Positions 18,207 through 26,757 of a DNA stretch of 64,000 bases are shown here, in pieces. The stretch lies in the NCBI RefSeq assembly GCF_003460605.1, contig NZ_QTVN01000006.1, forward strand, positions 62,001-126,000. Reading direction: 5' to 3'. Position numbers and translations under genes: made by a program. The stretch is from Ruminococcus sp. AF31-8BH. Its GTDB lineage: Bacteria > Bacillota > Clostridia > Lachnospirales > Lachnospiraceae. The notes beneath the pieces were generated by a model, which made no database searches, had not been told where the DNA came from, and saw only the letters and a list, made by a program, of their open reading frames with translations. Each line of letters begins with the position of its first letter. Within the stretch, counting starts at the first letter, position 1.

Positions 18207-19056
18207 GTTCTTGAACCTCCTCAATAATTTTCTTTGGGGTTGAAGCCCCTGCTGTAATACCTACATAACTACTGCATTGGAACATATCTGAATCCAAGTC
18301 TACAGGTGTTTGTATATAGTAAGTATTTTCACATTCCTTTTTACATATTTCAAACAGCTTTTGAGTATTGGAACTATGTCTGCCGCCTACGACCAACATA
18401 GTGTCTACCTCTCCGGCTATGCTCTTTGCTTCTCTCTGCCGTTCTTCGGTAGCATTACAAATAGTGTTTAAAATATTAAGAATATTTAAAACAGTATTAT
18501 CATACCTCTTTTTGCGGAGAATTTCAACTAAATCTTTAAATTTATTGTAATTAAATGTTGTCTGCGACACAATACATATGTTTTTACCCGGCGGAGGCAC
18601 AAAATCCAGCGCATCCTGTTCCGTTTTTATGACGGTGCAGGGACCCATGCACCAGCCGCAGATTCCTACAACCTCCGGGTGATCCGGATCGCCGATGATC
18701 ACCACATGGGAACCTGCCCTGCTCTCTTTCTCCACGATCCTGTGGATCTTCAGCACAAAGGGACAGGTCACATCCACATAGGAAAGTCCGTATTCTTCCA
18801 GACGGTCGTACACTTCCTTTCCAACGCCGTGGGAACGGATCACTATGGTGCTGCCTTCCGGGAGCGTCTTCAGATCCTCCTCAGAGGCAACCCGGACGCC
18901 TTTTTTCTCCAGGTCGTTCACCACTTCCTCATTGTGAATAATGGGGCCAAGAGTAAACAGCTTGTCCGGATGGCTGCCGATCAGCTCGTAGACCTTGTCT
19001 ACCGCGCGCTGCACACCAAAGCAAAAGCCTGCTGTTTTCGCAACCTTTACTTCCAT
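18187..19056 (-). CDS. ispH: 4-hydroxy-3-methylbut-2-enyl diphosphate reductase IspH
   Basis: 289 aa, full length. The three iron-sulfur cysteines are in AGFCFGVQRAV (residue 12), VDVTCPFVLKIH (~95) and LNTICNATEERQ (~195). Substrate histidines lie in GPIIHNEEV and VIRSHGVG, with late serines in GGRHSSNTQKL. It makes IPP and DMAPP in the last step of the MEP pathway. cmk ends 3 bp upstream, and rpsA starts 20 nt before its stop, so the three genes look translationally coupled. Confidence 0.96.
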   Translation of the reverse strand: MEVKVAKTAGFCFGVQRAVDKVYELIGSHPDKLFTLGPIIHNEEVVNDLEKKGVRVASEEDLKTLPEGSTIVIRSHGVGKEVYDRLEEYGLSYVDVTCPFVLKIHRIVEKESRAGSHVVIIGDPDHPEVVGICGWCMGPCTVIKTEQDALDFVPPPGKNICIVSQTTFNYNKFKDLVEILRKKRYDNTVLNILNILNTICNATEERQREAKSIAGEVDTMLVVGGRHSSNTQKLFEICKKECENTYYIQTPVDLDSDMFQCSSYVGITAGASTPKKIIEEVQEHVRIKF

Positions 19057-19059
19057 GAT

Positions 19060-19728
19060 TTATTCCACCTTATCTCTGTAAATTCCAAGAATTGCGGCTA
19101 CCACTTCCTCAATGTTCATATTGGAGGAATCCACAAGCACTGCATCCTCAGCCTGGCGAAGAGGGGAAATCTCTCTTGTCATGTCCTGATGGTCGCGGAT
19201 CTCGATATCCTTCTTAATATCTTCCAGATCTGCTTTCTCACCCTTGGCAAGGTATTCCTCATAGCGTCTGTTCGCTCTGGTCTCTACGCTTGCAGTGAGG
19301 AAAATCTTCACCTGGGCATCGGGCAGAACAATGGTTCCGATATCGCGGCCGTCCATTACCACATTGTTCTTCTCTGCAAGATTTCTCTGCAGGTTGAGAA
19401 GATGTGCGCGGACTGCCGGGTTGGCAGAGGTCTTGGACGCCATATTTCCCACTTCTTCCGTGCGGATACAGGCATTAACATTCTCCCCGTTCAGGATCAC
19501 CAGCTGTTCTCCATCTTCATAGCGGATAGAAACCTCTGCTTCCTGACAGTGATCTGCAACTGCCTGGGAATCCGTTCCGTCGATTCCTTTCTTCTGCAGA
19601 TAAAGTGCAACTGCACGGTACATGGCACCTGTATCTACATAGATAAATGAAAGCTCCTTTGCCACTCTTTTGGCAATGGTGCTCTTGCCGGCTCCTGCCG
19701 GTCCGTCAATGGCGATATTGCATCCCAT
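19060..19728 (-). CDS. cmk: Cytidylate kinase
   Basis: 222 aa. The P-loop is GPAGAGKSTIAKR (about residues 9-21), followed by YVDTGAMYRAVALYL. DGRDIGTIVLPDAQVKIFLTA and the lid region RANRRYEEYLAKGE are conserved. It phosphorylates CMP and dCMP. GGAGGT lies 8 nt before the ATG. cmk-ispH-rpsA is a standard block in clostridia. Confidence 0.96.
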   Translation of the reverse strand: MGCNIAIDGPAGAGKSTIAKRVAKELSFIYVDTGAMYRAVALYLQKKGIDGTDSQAVADHCQEAEVSIRYEDGEQLVILNGENVNACIRTEEVGNMASKTSANPAVRAHLLNLQRNLAEKNNVVMDGRDIGTIVLPDAQVKIFLTASVETRANRRYEEYLAKGEKADLEDIKKDIEIRDHQDMTREISPLRQAEDAVLVDSSNMNIEEVVAAILGIYRDKVE

Positions 19729-19757
19729 TATTGTGTTACCTCCTGGTACATTTTGTA

Positions 19758-19900
19758 TCTGATATCAGGGGCAAAAGGTCAAAAAGCTGTTCGTGCTTGC
19801 ACGATAAAGCTTTTGAACTTGGGCCCCGCAGAATTGCGGGAGCTGCCTCGCAGCAGAGCAATTCGCAGATATCAGGTTAGGGTCAATTTTGACCCTAACA
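19758..19900. repeat. Structured intergenic repeat, family 3
   Basis: The gap between the flavoprotein gene and cmk is full of inverted repeats. CTGATATCAG (19759-19768) recurs as CAGATATCAGG (19866-19876). 19782-19814 folds as AAAAGCT/AGCTTTT over TCGTGC/GCACGA. 19876-19899 is GTTAGGGTCAA with TTGACCCTAAC around TT. Part of it is shared with 15801-15842. No T-run marks a terminator. It looks like a REP-like mobile or processing element. Confidence 0.55.
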
Positions 19901-19925
19901 TTCCTTATTTGATAATACCACATTT

Positions 19926-21203
19926 TCAGGCATTTTTCAACGCCATGGCAGCCAGATATGCGGTGGACCATGCAATCTGAAGGTTATAGCCGCCTGTTAC
20001 CGCGTCCAGATCCAGCACCTCTCCAATGAAGTAAAGGTTCTTCACTTTCCTGGACTCCATGGTGCCCGGCTGTACCTCCTTCACGGAAACACCTCCTCTA
20101 GTGATAACCGCTTCCTTGTACTCTCCCATTCCATTGATGGTAAATGGGAACGCCTTCACCAGTTCTTCAAAGTGGATCCTCTCTTCCCTGGAAATGTCAT
20201 GGATCTTCTTTTCCGGCGAAATTCCTCCAAGCTCCAGCATAACCGGCGTCAGAGAAGATGGGAAAAGTACCCCAATCACATTCTTAAACTGCTTATTCTG
20301 TCCTGCCTCAAACTCCCTTAAGATCCTGGCGTCCAGCTGCTCCATGGTAAGGGCCGGCTTTAAGTCCAGATAAGCATTAAGCTCGCCGGATTTCTGCAGC
20401 TGTTTGCCAATGTGGGCACTTGCAGATAAGATCATGGGACCAGTCACGCCAAAGTGAGTGAACATCATCTCGCCGAAATCCTGGAAAAGAACTTTCTTCC
20501 CGGATTTGATGGTCAGCTCTGTGTTCTTCAGGGAAAGACCCTGGAGTCTGGGAATGTAGTCTTCTTTTGTTTTAAGGGGAACCAGGGACGGGGAAAGCTC
20601 TGTCACCTTATGGCCTGTCTCCTGGGCAAAGCGGTAGCCGTCTCCTGTGGAACCGGTCGCCTGATAGGAAAGCCCTCCGGTAGCAACCAGAACGCAGTCC
20701 CCCTCCAGGAAGTTTCCGTCAGATAACTGCACGCCTGTGACTCTGCTGTGGTGTGCCTTTTTCTCATCCACATCGGGTTCCTCATAAGGGTCAGCACTTA
20801 CAGTTTTCACTTCTGTGCGAAGGTGAATGTGCACGCCTGCCTTCTTCAGTTCCCGCTCCAGGCCGCGGATAATATCAGAAGAACGGTCGGATACAGGGAA
20901 TACACGATTGCCTCTTTCTGTTTTCAGAGGTACGCCTGCTTCCTCAAAAAACTCCATGACGTCCTGGGGTGTAAAGGAATAGAAGGCGCTGTACAGAAAT
21001 TTGGGGTTGGACATCACTGCCTTGAACAATTCTTCCGTGTCACAGTTATTTGTAACATTACAGCGTCCCTTTCCTGTAATATACACTTTCTTTCCAAGCT
21101 TCTCATTTTTTTCCAGGATGTGGACTTCATGGTCTGCTCTTGCCAGGAAAACGCCTGCCATCATTCCGGCAGCCCCGCCGCCTACGATCAGTATTTTACT
21201 CAT
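19926..21203 (-). CDS. NAD(P)/FAD-dependent oxidoreductase, BaiN/HI0933 family
   Basis: 425 aa from the ATG at 21203, with AAAGG 7 nt upstream. The FAD dinucleotide fold is at the start (MSKILIVGGGAAGMMAGVFL). GKGRCNVTNN and NPKFLYSAFYSFTPQDVMEF are family marks, and the C-terminus has the second FAD motif (YFIGEVLDLDAVTGGYNLQIAWSTA). BaiN of Clostridium scindens, tied to bile-acid dehydroxylation, belongs here, but most members have no proven substrate and no bai genes are nearby. It is a single gene between the decarboxylase operon and cmk. Confidence 0.85.
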   Translation of the reverse strand: MSKILIVGGGAAGMMAGVFLARADHEVHILEKNEKLGKKVYITGKGRCNVTNNCDTEELFKAVMSNPKFLYSAFYSFTPQDVMEFFEEAGVPLKTERGNRVFPVSDRSSDIIRGLERELKKAGVHIHLRTEVKTVSADPYEEPDVDEKKAHHSRVTGVQLSDGNFLEGDCVLVATGGLSYQATGSTGDGYRFAQETGHKVTELSPSLVPLKTKEDYIPRLQGLSLKNTELTIKSGKKVLFQDFGEMMFTHFGVTGPMILSASAHIGKQLQKSGELNAYLDLKPALTMEQLDARILREFEAGQNKQFKNVIGVLFPSSLTPVMLELGGISPEKKIHDISREERIHFEELVKAFPFTINGMGEYKEAVITRGGVSVKEVQPGTMESRKVKNLYFIGEVLDLDAVTGGYNLQIAWSTAYLAAMALKNA

Positions 21204-21228
21204 ATAAAACCTTTCACATTTCTTTTTT

Positions 21229-21266
21229 AAAAAGACACGTGCAAATATTTTCTGCACGTGTCTTTC
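21229..21266 (-). terminator. Terminator of the Na+ decarboxylase operon
   Basis: On the minus strand AAAGACACGTGCA pairs perfectly with TGCACGTGTCTTT around a short AT loop and runs into TTTTAAAAAAG. A second hairpin (TTACCG...CGGTAA, 21275-21313) lies between it and the oadA stop. Confidence 0.85.
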
Positions 21267-21327
21267 GTCATTGTTACCGCAGGTACAGCCATAACGGCTG
21301 CCCCTTCGGTAAATTATTCATCACTGA

Positions 21328-22740
21328 TTAAACCGGATATGCTCCGTTCTTAGTATCAGCAGCAGTCTCATCAACCTTTGTCTGCTGAGCCTGACGATAC
21401 TTGAAGAAATCAGTAGCAACCTGCGGGAACAGTGCATAGGACAGAACGTCCTCATCCTGCTCCTTGTACTGTGCCATCTCACCCTCAAGCTTATCCAGCT
21501 CGTTGTCCAGAAGGTCTGCTGGACGGCATGTAATCGGTTTTACATCGCCGATGCACTTTTTCTGTACTTCCGGATTGAATGGTTTTGCTGTTGCGCCGTA
21601 TTTTCCGCTGAGAACATCCTTTGTCTCTTTGGTAACCATTTTGTATCTCTCGCCCATAAGAACATTGAATACAGCCTGTGTACCAACGATCTGGGAAGAC
21701 GGAGTAACAAGCGGCGGCTCGCCAAGGTCTTTACGAACACGCGGAACTTCTTCAAGAACATCATAGAATTTGTCTTCTGCATGCTGCTCCTTCAGCTGAG
21801 AGGTAAGGTTGGATAACATACCGCCCGGTACCTGATACAGAAGAGTCTTGATGTTTACACCAAGGTTCTTCGGATTAAGAAGACCGCTCTCAAGAGCCTC
21901 GTCACGCATTGGACGGAAGTAATCTGCGATCTCAGCAAGAAGCTGCTGATCAAAGCCTGTATCATATGGTGTTCCCTTGAAGGTCTCAACCATAACCTCT
22001 GTTGCAGGCTGGGAAGTACCAAGTGCAAATGGAGACATTGCGGTATCGATAATATCAACGCCAGCTTCAACAGCCTTTAAGTAAGTCATGGAAGCTACAC
22101 CTGAGGTGTAATGTGTATGAAGATCGATCGGGATCTTAACAGTCTCCTTCAGTGCAGTAACAAGCTCTGTTGCTTTATATGGAAGAAGAAGTCCGGCCAT
22201 ATCCTTGATACAGATGGAATCTGCTCCCATTTCCTCGATACGTTTTGCAATGCTTGTCCAGTATTCCAGAGTGTAAGCATCACCAAGTGTATAGGAAAGC
22301 GCAACCTGTGCATGACCATGCTCCTTGTTTGCGGCATGTACAGCAGTCTGAAGGTTACGAAGGTCATTCATACAGTCAAAGATACGGATGATATCAATAC
22401 CATTTGCCAGAGATTTCTGTACAAAGTACTCAACAACGTCATCTGCATATGGACGATATCCAAGAATGTTCTGACCACGGAAAAGCATCTGCAGCTTGGT
22501 GTTCTTGAATCCGTCACGTAATTTACGAAGTCTTTCCCACGGATCCTCATGAAGGAAACGAAGGCTCGCATCGAAAGTAGCACCGCCCCAGCACTCTACT
22601 GCATGGTAGCCTACTTTATCAAGTTTATCAACGATTGGAAGCATCTGCTCTGTTGTCATACGGGTTGCAATCAGGGACTGATGTGCATCACGCAGAATGG
22701 TTTCCACAATTTTAACAGGTTTTTTTTCAATTTCTGCCAT
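21328..22740 (-). CDS. oadA: Oxaloacetate decarboxylase alpha subunit (carboxyltransferase; pyruvate carboxylase B type)
   Basis: 470 aa. HMGL-like TIM barrel: IVETILRDAHQSLIATRM opens it, with ECWGGATFDASLRFLHEDPW, CIKDMAGLL (the lysine involved in catalysis) and metal ligands in DLHTHYTSG. The conserved carboxylase C-terminal domain follows. The chain ends without the biotinyl domain found in long OadA, so it must use the separate carrier at 24016-24384. It transfers CO2 from oxaloacetate to biotin, with OadB then coupling decarboxylation to Na+ export. It is the last gene of the operon. Confidence 0.92.
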   Translation of the reverse strand: MAEIEKKPVKIVETILRDAHQSLIATRMTTEQMLPIVDKLDKVGYHAVECWGGATFDASLRFLHEDPWERLRKLRDGFKNTKLQMLFRGQNILGYRPYADDVVEYFVQKSLANGIDIIRIFDCMNDLRNLQTAVHAANKEHGHAQVALSYTLGDAYTLEYWTSIAKRIEEMGADSICIKDMAGLLLPYKATELVTALKETVKIPIDLHTHYTSGVASMTYLKAVEAGVDIIDTAMSPFALGTSQPATEVMVETFKGTPYDTGFDQQLLAEIADYFRPMRDEALESGLLNPKNLGVNIKTLLYQVPGGMLSNLTSQLKEQHAEDKFYDVLEEVPRVRKDLGEPPLVTPSSQIVGTQAVFNVLMGERYKMVTKETKDVLSGKYGATAKPFNPEVQKKCIGDVKPITCRPADLLDNELDKLEGEMAQYKEQDEDVLSYALFPQVATDFFKYRQAQQTKVDETAADTKNGAYPV

Positions 22741-22770
22741 AATTGTTCTCCTTATATTTTTATAATGAAG

Positions 22771-22849
22771 TTCGTGTCAAAAATTCTTTTGACACGAACC
22801 AATGCCTGCGGATCGTTCCGCCGCTTTTCGGCTTTGAAAACCTGGCATT
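22771..22849 (-). other. Two hairpins between oadB and oadA
   Basis: TTCGTGTCAAAA with TTTTGACACGAA (22771-22798, perfect) and AATGCC with GGCATT (22801-22849, with inner pairs) fill the 110-bp gap between the genes. Neither has a T-run. They may set RNA stability or the ratio of the two subunits. Confidence 0.5.
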
Positions 22850-22850
22850 G

Positions 22851-23999
22851 TCAGATTCCGTAAATTGCCATGAATGCTCCGGCCGCAACAGCAGTACCGA
22901 TAACACCGGCAACATTTGGTCCCATTGCATGCATCAGAAGGAAGTTGGTAGGATCAGCCTCAGCACCAACCTTCTGGGAAACACGGGCTGCCATAGGTAC
23001 TGCAGATACACCAGCAGAACCGATAAGCGGGTTGATCTTGCCGCCTGTAAGCTTGCACATAAGCTTTCCAAGCATAACGCCTCCGAAGGTACCGCATGCA
23101 AATGCCACAAGACCTAATACAACGATTTTCAGAGTAGCAACATTAAGGAATGCCTCAGCACTTGTGGATGCACCGACAGATGTTCCAAGAAGGATAACTA
23201 CGATGTACATAAGTGCATTGGAAGCTGTCTCTGTAAGCTGTTTAACAACGCCGCACTCTCTGAACAGGTTACCAAGCATAAGCATACCAACCAGAGGAGC
23301 AGTTGTAGGAAGAATCATGCAGACAACGATTGTGATTACAATTGGGAAAAGGATCTTCTCAAGCTTGGATACAGGACGAAGCTGCTCCATTTTGATCTTA
23401 CGCTCTTTCTCAGTTGTAAACAGTTTCATGATCGGAGGCTGAATGATCGGAACCAGTGACATATAGGAATATGCCGCTACAGCGATCGGTCCCATAAGAG
23501 CTGTCTGTCCAAGCTTACCTGCAAGGAAAATGGAGGTCGGGCCGTCAGCACCACCGATGATGGAGATTGCTGCTGCTGCCTTACCATTGAATCCAAGGAA
23601 GATTGCAAGGAAGTAAGCCATGTAGATACCAAGCTGTGCTGCAGCACCCATCAGGAAGCTCTTCGGGTTCGCGATCAGAGGACCGAAGTCTGTCATCGCA
23701 CCTACACCCATGAAGATAAGGGATGGAAGAATACTCCACTCATCAAGGATATAGAAATAATGAAGAAGACCACCAACACCGTTGGACATGTCTTCCGGAT
23801 TAGCCATAATGTCCGGATAAATATTAACAAGGAGCATACCAAATGCAATAGGAACAAGAAGAAGCGGCTCAAATCCCTTTGCAATGGCAAGATATAAAAA
23901 TACACAAGCAACCACGATCATCAGATAGTTACCCCATGTCAGGTTAAAGAACGCAGTCTGATGGATCAGGTTGGACAGAGTGTCTGCTACATAAGACAT
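22851..23999 (-). CDS. oadB: Na+-translocating decarboxylase beta subunit
   Basis: 382 aa, about ten membrane segments. GAMTDFGPLIANPKSFLMGAAAQLG and ISIIGGADGPTSIFLAGKL are the hallmark regions; the aspartate in GGADGPT is the Na+/carboxybiotin site in studied OadB/GcdB. GSAGVSAVPMAARV and HAMGPNVAGVIGTAVAAG close the protein. It decarboxylates carboxybiotin and pumps Na+ outward. GGAGGT precedes the ATG. Confidence 0.95.
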   Translation of the reverse strand: MSYVADTLSNLIHQTAFFNLTWGNYLMIVVACVFLYLAIAKGFEPLLLVPIAFGMLLVNIYPDIMANPEDMSNGVGGLLHYFYILDEWSILPSLIFMGVGAMTDFGPLIANPKSFLMGAAAQLGIYMAYFLAIFLGFNGKAAAAISIIGGADGPTSIFLAGKLGQTALMGPIAVAAYSYMSLVPIIQPPIMKLFTTEKERKIKMEQLRPVSKLEKILFPIVITIVVCMILPTTAPLVGMLMLGNLFRECGVVKQLTETASNALMYIVVILLGTSVGASTSAEAFLNVATLKIVVLGLVAFACGTFGGVMLGKLMCKLTGGKINPLIGSAGVSAVPMAARVSQKVGAEADPTNFLLMHAMGPNVAGVIGTAVAAGAFMAIYGI

Positions 24000-24015
24000 C
24001 TTATTACCTCCCGAC

Positions 24016-24384
24016 TTAGTTCATTGTTGCCAGGGTATCTCCATTTTCTACAGAGGCACCTTCTGCAACATCAATGCTTGCAACGGTTCCGTCCTGAGGA
24101 GCTACTACCGGAATCTCCATCTTCATGGATTCCAGGATTACAATGTTGTCTCCGGCTTTTACAGCCTGTCCAACAGTTGCTGCGATTTTCAGAACTTTTC
24201 CAGGTACAGAAGCTGCAACTTTAACAGAGCCTGCTCCGGCTGCTGCTTTCGGAGCTGCCTTTGGTGCCGGTGCTGCCTTAGGAGCTGCTGCCGGTGCTGC
24301 AGCTGCTGGTGCGGATACGCTTCCTGTCTCTTCAACAGTTACTTCATATGCTGTTCCGTTAACGGTAATTGTATAACTTTTCAT
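24016..24384 (-). CDS. Biotin carboxyl carrier protein of the decarboxylase
   Basis: 122 aa. Residues ~25-50 are an Ala/Pro-rich linker. The lipoyl/biotinyl domain has ILESMKMEIPVVAPQDGTV, in which the second lysine-methionine pair marks the biotinylated lysine (the usual EAMKM here reads ESMKM). It carries CO2 from the carboxyltransferases to the beta subunit. Position in the operon matches mmdC/gcdC. Confidence 0.93.
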   Translation of the reverse strand: MKSYTITVNGTAYEVTVEETGSVSAPAAAAPAAAPKAAPAPKAAPKAAAGAGSVKVAASVPGKVLKIAATVGQAVKAGDNIVILESMKMEIPVVAPQDGTVASIDVAEGASVENGDTLATMN

Positions 24385-24402
24385 TTTAGGATCCTCCTGT
24401 AC

Positions 24403-25134
24403 TTATCTTTTTTTACGATTGATTTTGCGGATGGAACGAACTACGAATCCATCAGTGGTGGTTCCCTCAGCTGCTGCAATAGCTGCTGCGATAACCGCGA
24501 TCAGTTCTGTATCATCTGCCGGCTCCTCTACTACTGGTGCTGCCACCGGAGCAGGTGCAGGTGCTGCTGCAGCCTGAGCCTTTTTCTTTGCCTCCGGATT
24601 CGGAATGAATCGGAACAGGTAGATAAGGAAGCTCAGGAAAATAAGAACGATGAATACAATTGCAATACCCATGATGGTATTCATAACAGCTCTTCTTAAG
24701 GTCTCAGCCATGGAATACTGAACATCTACAGTAAGAGAGGTAGGTGCTCCTGTAGAGCCATCAAATACATAAACAAAGTTTGCATCTGCCTTTTCAAAGG
24801 AAGCCGGAACAGTAACGGTATATCCGTCATCAGAAGCCTTTACTTCCACTTCACCGCTTCTTTCCTTCAGGGCGCCAAGCTCTGCCTTGGAGCCAGCCCA
24901 TGCAGACATTGCAGATGTTGTAAATGCATCGGAAGACTTGGAATAGTTCTCAATGTCCTCATCGCCAAGAGTAACGATGGTATCCGTAAGTCCCTCAGCA
25001 GTAGTGATCAGTGTCTGCTTTACAGTGTCGTCCACCTCTTCTGCCCATACTGCTGATGCGCCTGTAAGAGTGAGAACTGCCATCATAAGGAGTACTGTGC
25101 AAAGGGAGGATACTTTCTTAAAAATCTGTTTCAT
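24403..25134 (-). CDS. OadG-like (delta/gamma) subunit of the Na+ decarboxylase
   Basis: 243 aa from the ATG at 25134 (AGG 8 nt upstream). A signal peptide-like start (KVSSLCTVLLMMAVLTLTGASAVWA) leads to an exported domain of ~115 residues. A membrane segment follows (IMGIAIVFIVLIFLSFLIYLF, ~150-170), then an Ala/Pro linker and a C-terminal stretch ending FVVRSIRKINRKKR, typical of OadG/MmdD, which hold the alpha and beta subunits together. The exported N-terminal domain is an addition over short OadG. Confidence 0.8.
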   Translation of the reverse strand: MKQIFKKVSSLCTVLLMMAVLTLTGASAVWAEEVDDTVKQTLITTAEGLTDTIVTLGDEDIENYSKSSDAFTTSAMSAWAGSKAELGALKERSGEVEVKASDDGYTVTVPASFEKADANFVYVFDGSTGAPTSLTVDVQYSMAETLRRAVMNTIMGIAIVFIVLIFLSFLIYLFRFIPNPEAKKKAQAAAAPAPAPVAAPVVEEPADDTELIAVIAAAIAAAEGTTTDGFVVRSIRKINRKKR

Positions 25135-25148
25135 ATGCTCCACCTCGC

Positions 25149-26585
25149 TTAGACCGTGCCGTGTTTCTTGGACGGACGTTCTTCCCTTTTTGTGAACAGC
25201 ATTTCAAATGCTCCGATCACATATTTTCTTGTATCAGCCGGGCTGATAATGGTGTCAACATATCCTCTTGCTGCTGCGGAGGAAACGGAGTTCTGAAGCT
25301 CTCTGTACTCTCCTGCCTTCTCATTAAGAGCGGCTGCGTCATCGCCTGCATACATGATCTTCGCTGCAAGGTCTGCATCCATCATACCGATCTCTGCGTT
25401 CTCCCATGCGTATACCATGTCTGCGCCGATTGCCTTGCTGTTCATAGCTGTGTAAGCAGTTCCGAATGCTTTGCCGATGATCACGTTTACCTTCGGAACA
25501 GTCGCGTCTGCAAATGCATGAACCAGCTGTCCTACAGATTTCGCCATCATCTTCTCGCTGCATACAGTAGCCTCGAAGCCTTCTACATTGGTAAGAGTAA
25601 GTACCGGGATCTCGAAAGCGTCACAGAATTTCACGAATTCTGCTGCTTTTCTTGCGCCGCGTGCAGAAAGTCTTCCGTCAGACTCCCATGCCTTGTTGCC
25701 CTCAGCGTCATAGCTCTCGCTTCTGTTTGCAACAGCACCAACGGTAGCTCCGTTCAGTCTGATGAATCCAACCGCAACGTTCTTGCCATAGTCTGCTTTT
25801 ACTTCGAAGAACTGTCCGTTGTCTGCGATTCTGGAAAGTGCAATGGCTGTGTCGCCTGTGCAGTTCTCAATGTCCTCGCATACGCGGTTTAAGTCGTCTG
25901 TGCACTCCATGTAGGAATCAGTGTCTTCGCAGTTAGATGGCAGATATGTTACGAGTTCACGGATCTTTCCAAGGATTTCATCCTCTGTGCCGATTCCGTC
26001 TACAAGACCTGTCTCTTCGCTCTGGAATTTGGCAGCAGATGTATCACATTTGGAGATATTGTTGCCGGCAAGGGCATTCGGGGTATTTACGAACAGTTTA
26101 CCTTTCTTCTCTTCAACAAAGGTAAAGTCTGTCAGTGCCGGTACAAGTGCCATACCACCACCGCAGGTGCCGAAGATACCTGTGATCTGTGGGATCAGTC
26201 CGGAAGCCAGAGTCTGTTTCATATAGATCTCACCGAATGCTTCCAGCGCATCAGTTGCCTCCTGGAGACGCAGACCTGCACAGTCGATCAGGCCGATCAC
26301 CGGAGCACCGGTCTTCATAGCCATATCATAAAGTCTGGTAATCTTCTTGGCATGCATTTCGCCTACTGTTCCGTTCAGTACGGAAACATCCTGGCTGTAC
26401 ACATACACCAGATTTCCATCAATCACACCATATCCGGTAATAACACCGTCTGAAGGTGCTTTTTTTTCAGTCATGTTGAAATCTGTATTTCTGGCTGTTA
26501 CACTTTGGCCGATTTCAACAAAACTGTTCGCGTCCAGCAAAGAAGTGATTCTTGTGCCCGCTAAGCTTTGTGTTGTGTTACTCAT
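25149..26585 (-). CDS. Carboxyl transferase of the methylmalonyl-CoA decarboxylase / acyl-CoA carboxylase family
   Basis: 478 aa, somewhat shorter than the ~510 aa of MmdA/PccB. Two crotonase-like halves are visible: the N half has DGVITGYGVIDGNLVYVYSQD and IFGTCGGGMALVPALTDF; the C half has VEGFEATVCSEK, KAFGTAYTAMNSKAIGADMV and FEMLFTKREERPSKKHGTV. The last of these is the conserved end (KRxxxPxKKHGNxP). It should transfer a carboxyl group between an acyl-CoA and biotin. It heads an operon that also has an oxaloacetate-type alpha subunit, so the true substrate is uncertain. Confidence 0.85.
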   Translation of the reverse strand: MSNTTQSLAGTRITSLLDANSFVEIGQSVTARNTDFNMTEKKAPSDGVITGYGVIDGNLVYVYSQDVSVLNGTVGEMHAKKITRLYDMAMKTGAPVIGLIDCAGLRLQEATDALEAFGEIYMKQTLASGLIPQITGIFGTCGGGMALVPALTDFTFVEEKKGKLFVNTPNALAGNNISKCDTSAAKFQSEETGLVDGIGTEDEILGKIRELVTYLPSNCEDTDSYMECTDDLNRVCEDIENCTGDTAIALSRIADNGQFFEVKADYGKNVAVGFIRLNGATVGAVANRSESYDAEGNKAWESDGRLSARGARKAAEFVKFCDAFEIPVLTLTNVEGFEATVCSEKMMAKSVGQLVHAFADATVPKVNVIIGKAFGTAYTAMNSKAIGADMVYAWENAEIGMMDADLAAKIMYAGDDAAALNEKAGEYRELQNSVSSAAARGYVDTIISPADTRKYVIGAFEMLFTKREERPSKKHGTV

Positions 26586-26646
26586 TCTTTCTTGCCCTCC
26601 ATTTTATAAAAATTTAAAAGTATAACCAAAAAATCTGCCGATTCTA

Positions 26647-26675
26647 ATTGTACATTTTTTCACATAATTTTTCAA
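26647..26675 (-). promoter_or_regulatory. Promoter of the Na+ decarboxylase operon
   Basis: On the minus strand -35 TTGAAA (26670-26675), 17-nt spacer, -10 TACAAT (26647-26652). It is ~65 nt before the first gene's ATG and just past the terminator of the upstream carboxypeptidase gene. Confidence 0.7.
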
Positions 26676-26696
26676 TAGTTTTCCGTGTTTTTATGC

Positions 26697-26728
26697 AAAA
26701 AAATCCCTCGAAATTCGGGGGATTTTTT
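26697..26728. terminator. Terminator, probably bidirectional, after the first D,D-carboxypeptidase gene
   Basis: AAAAAATCCC, CGAA and TTCG, GGGATTTTTT pair closely; both strands carry a T-run. It separates the carboxypeptidase gene from the decarboxylase promoter. Confidence 0.85.
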
Positions 26729-26757
26729 GATATATCATACATATTTCATCAGGCTTT

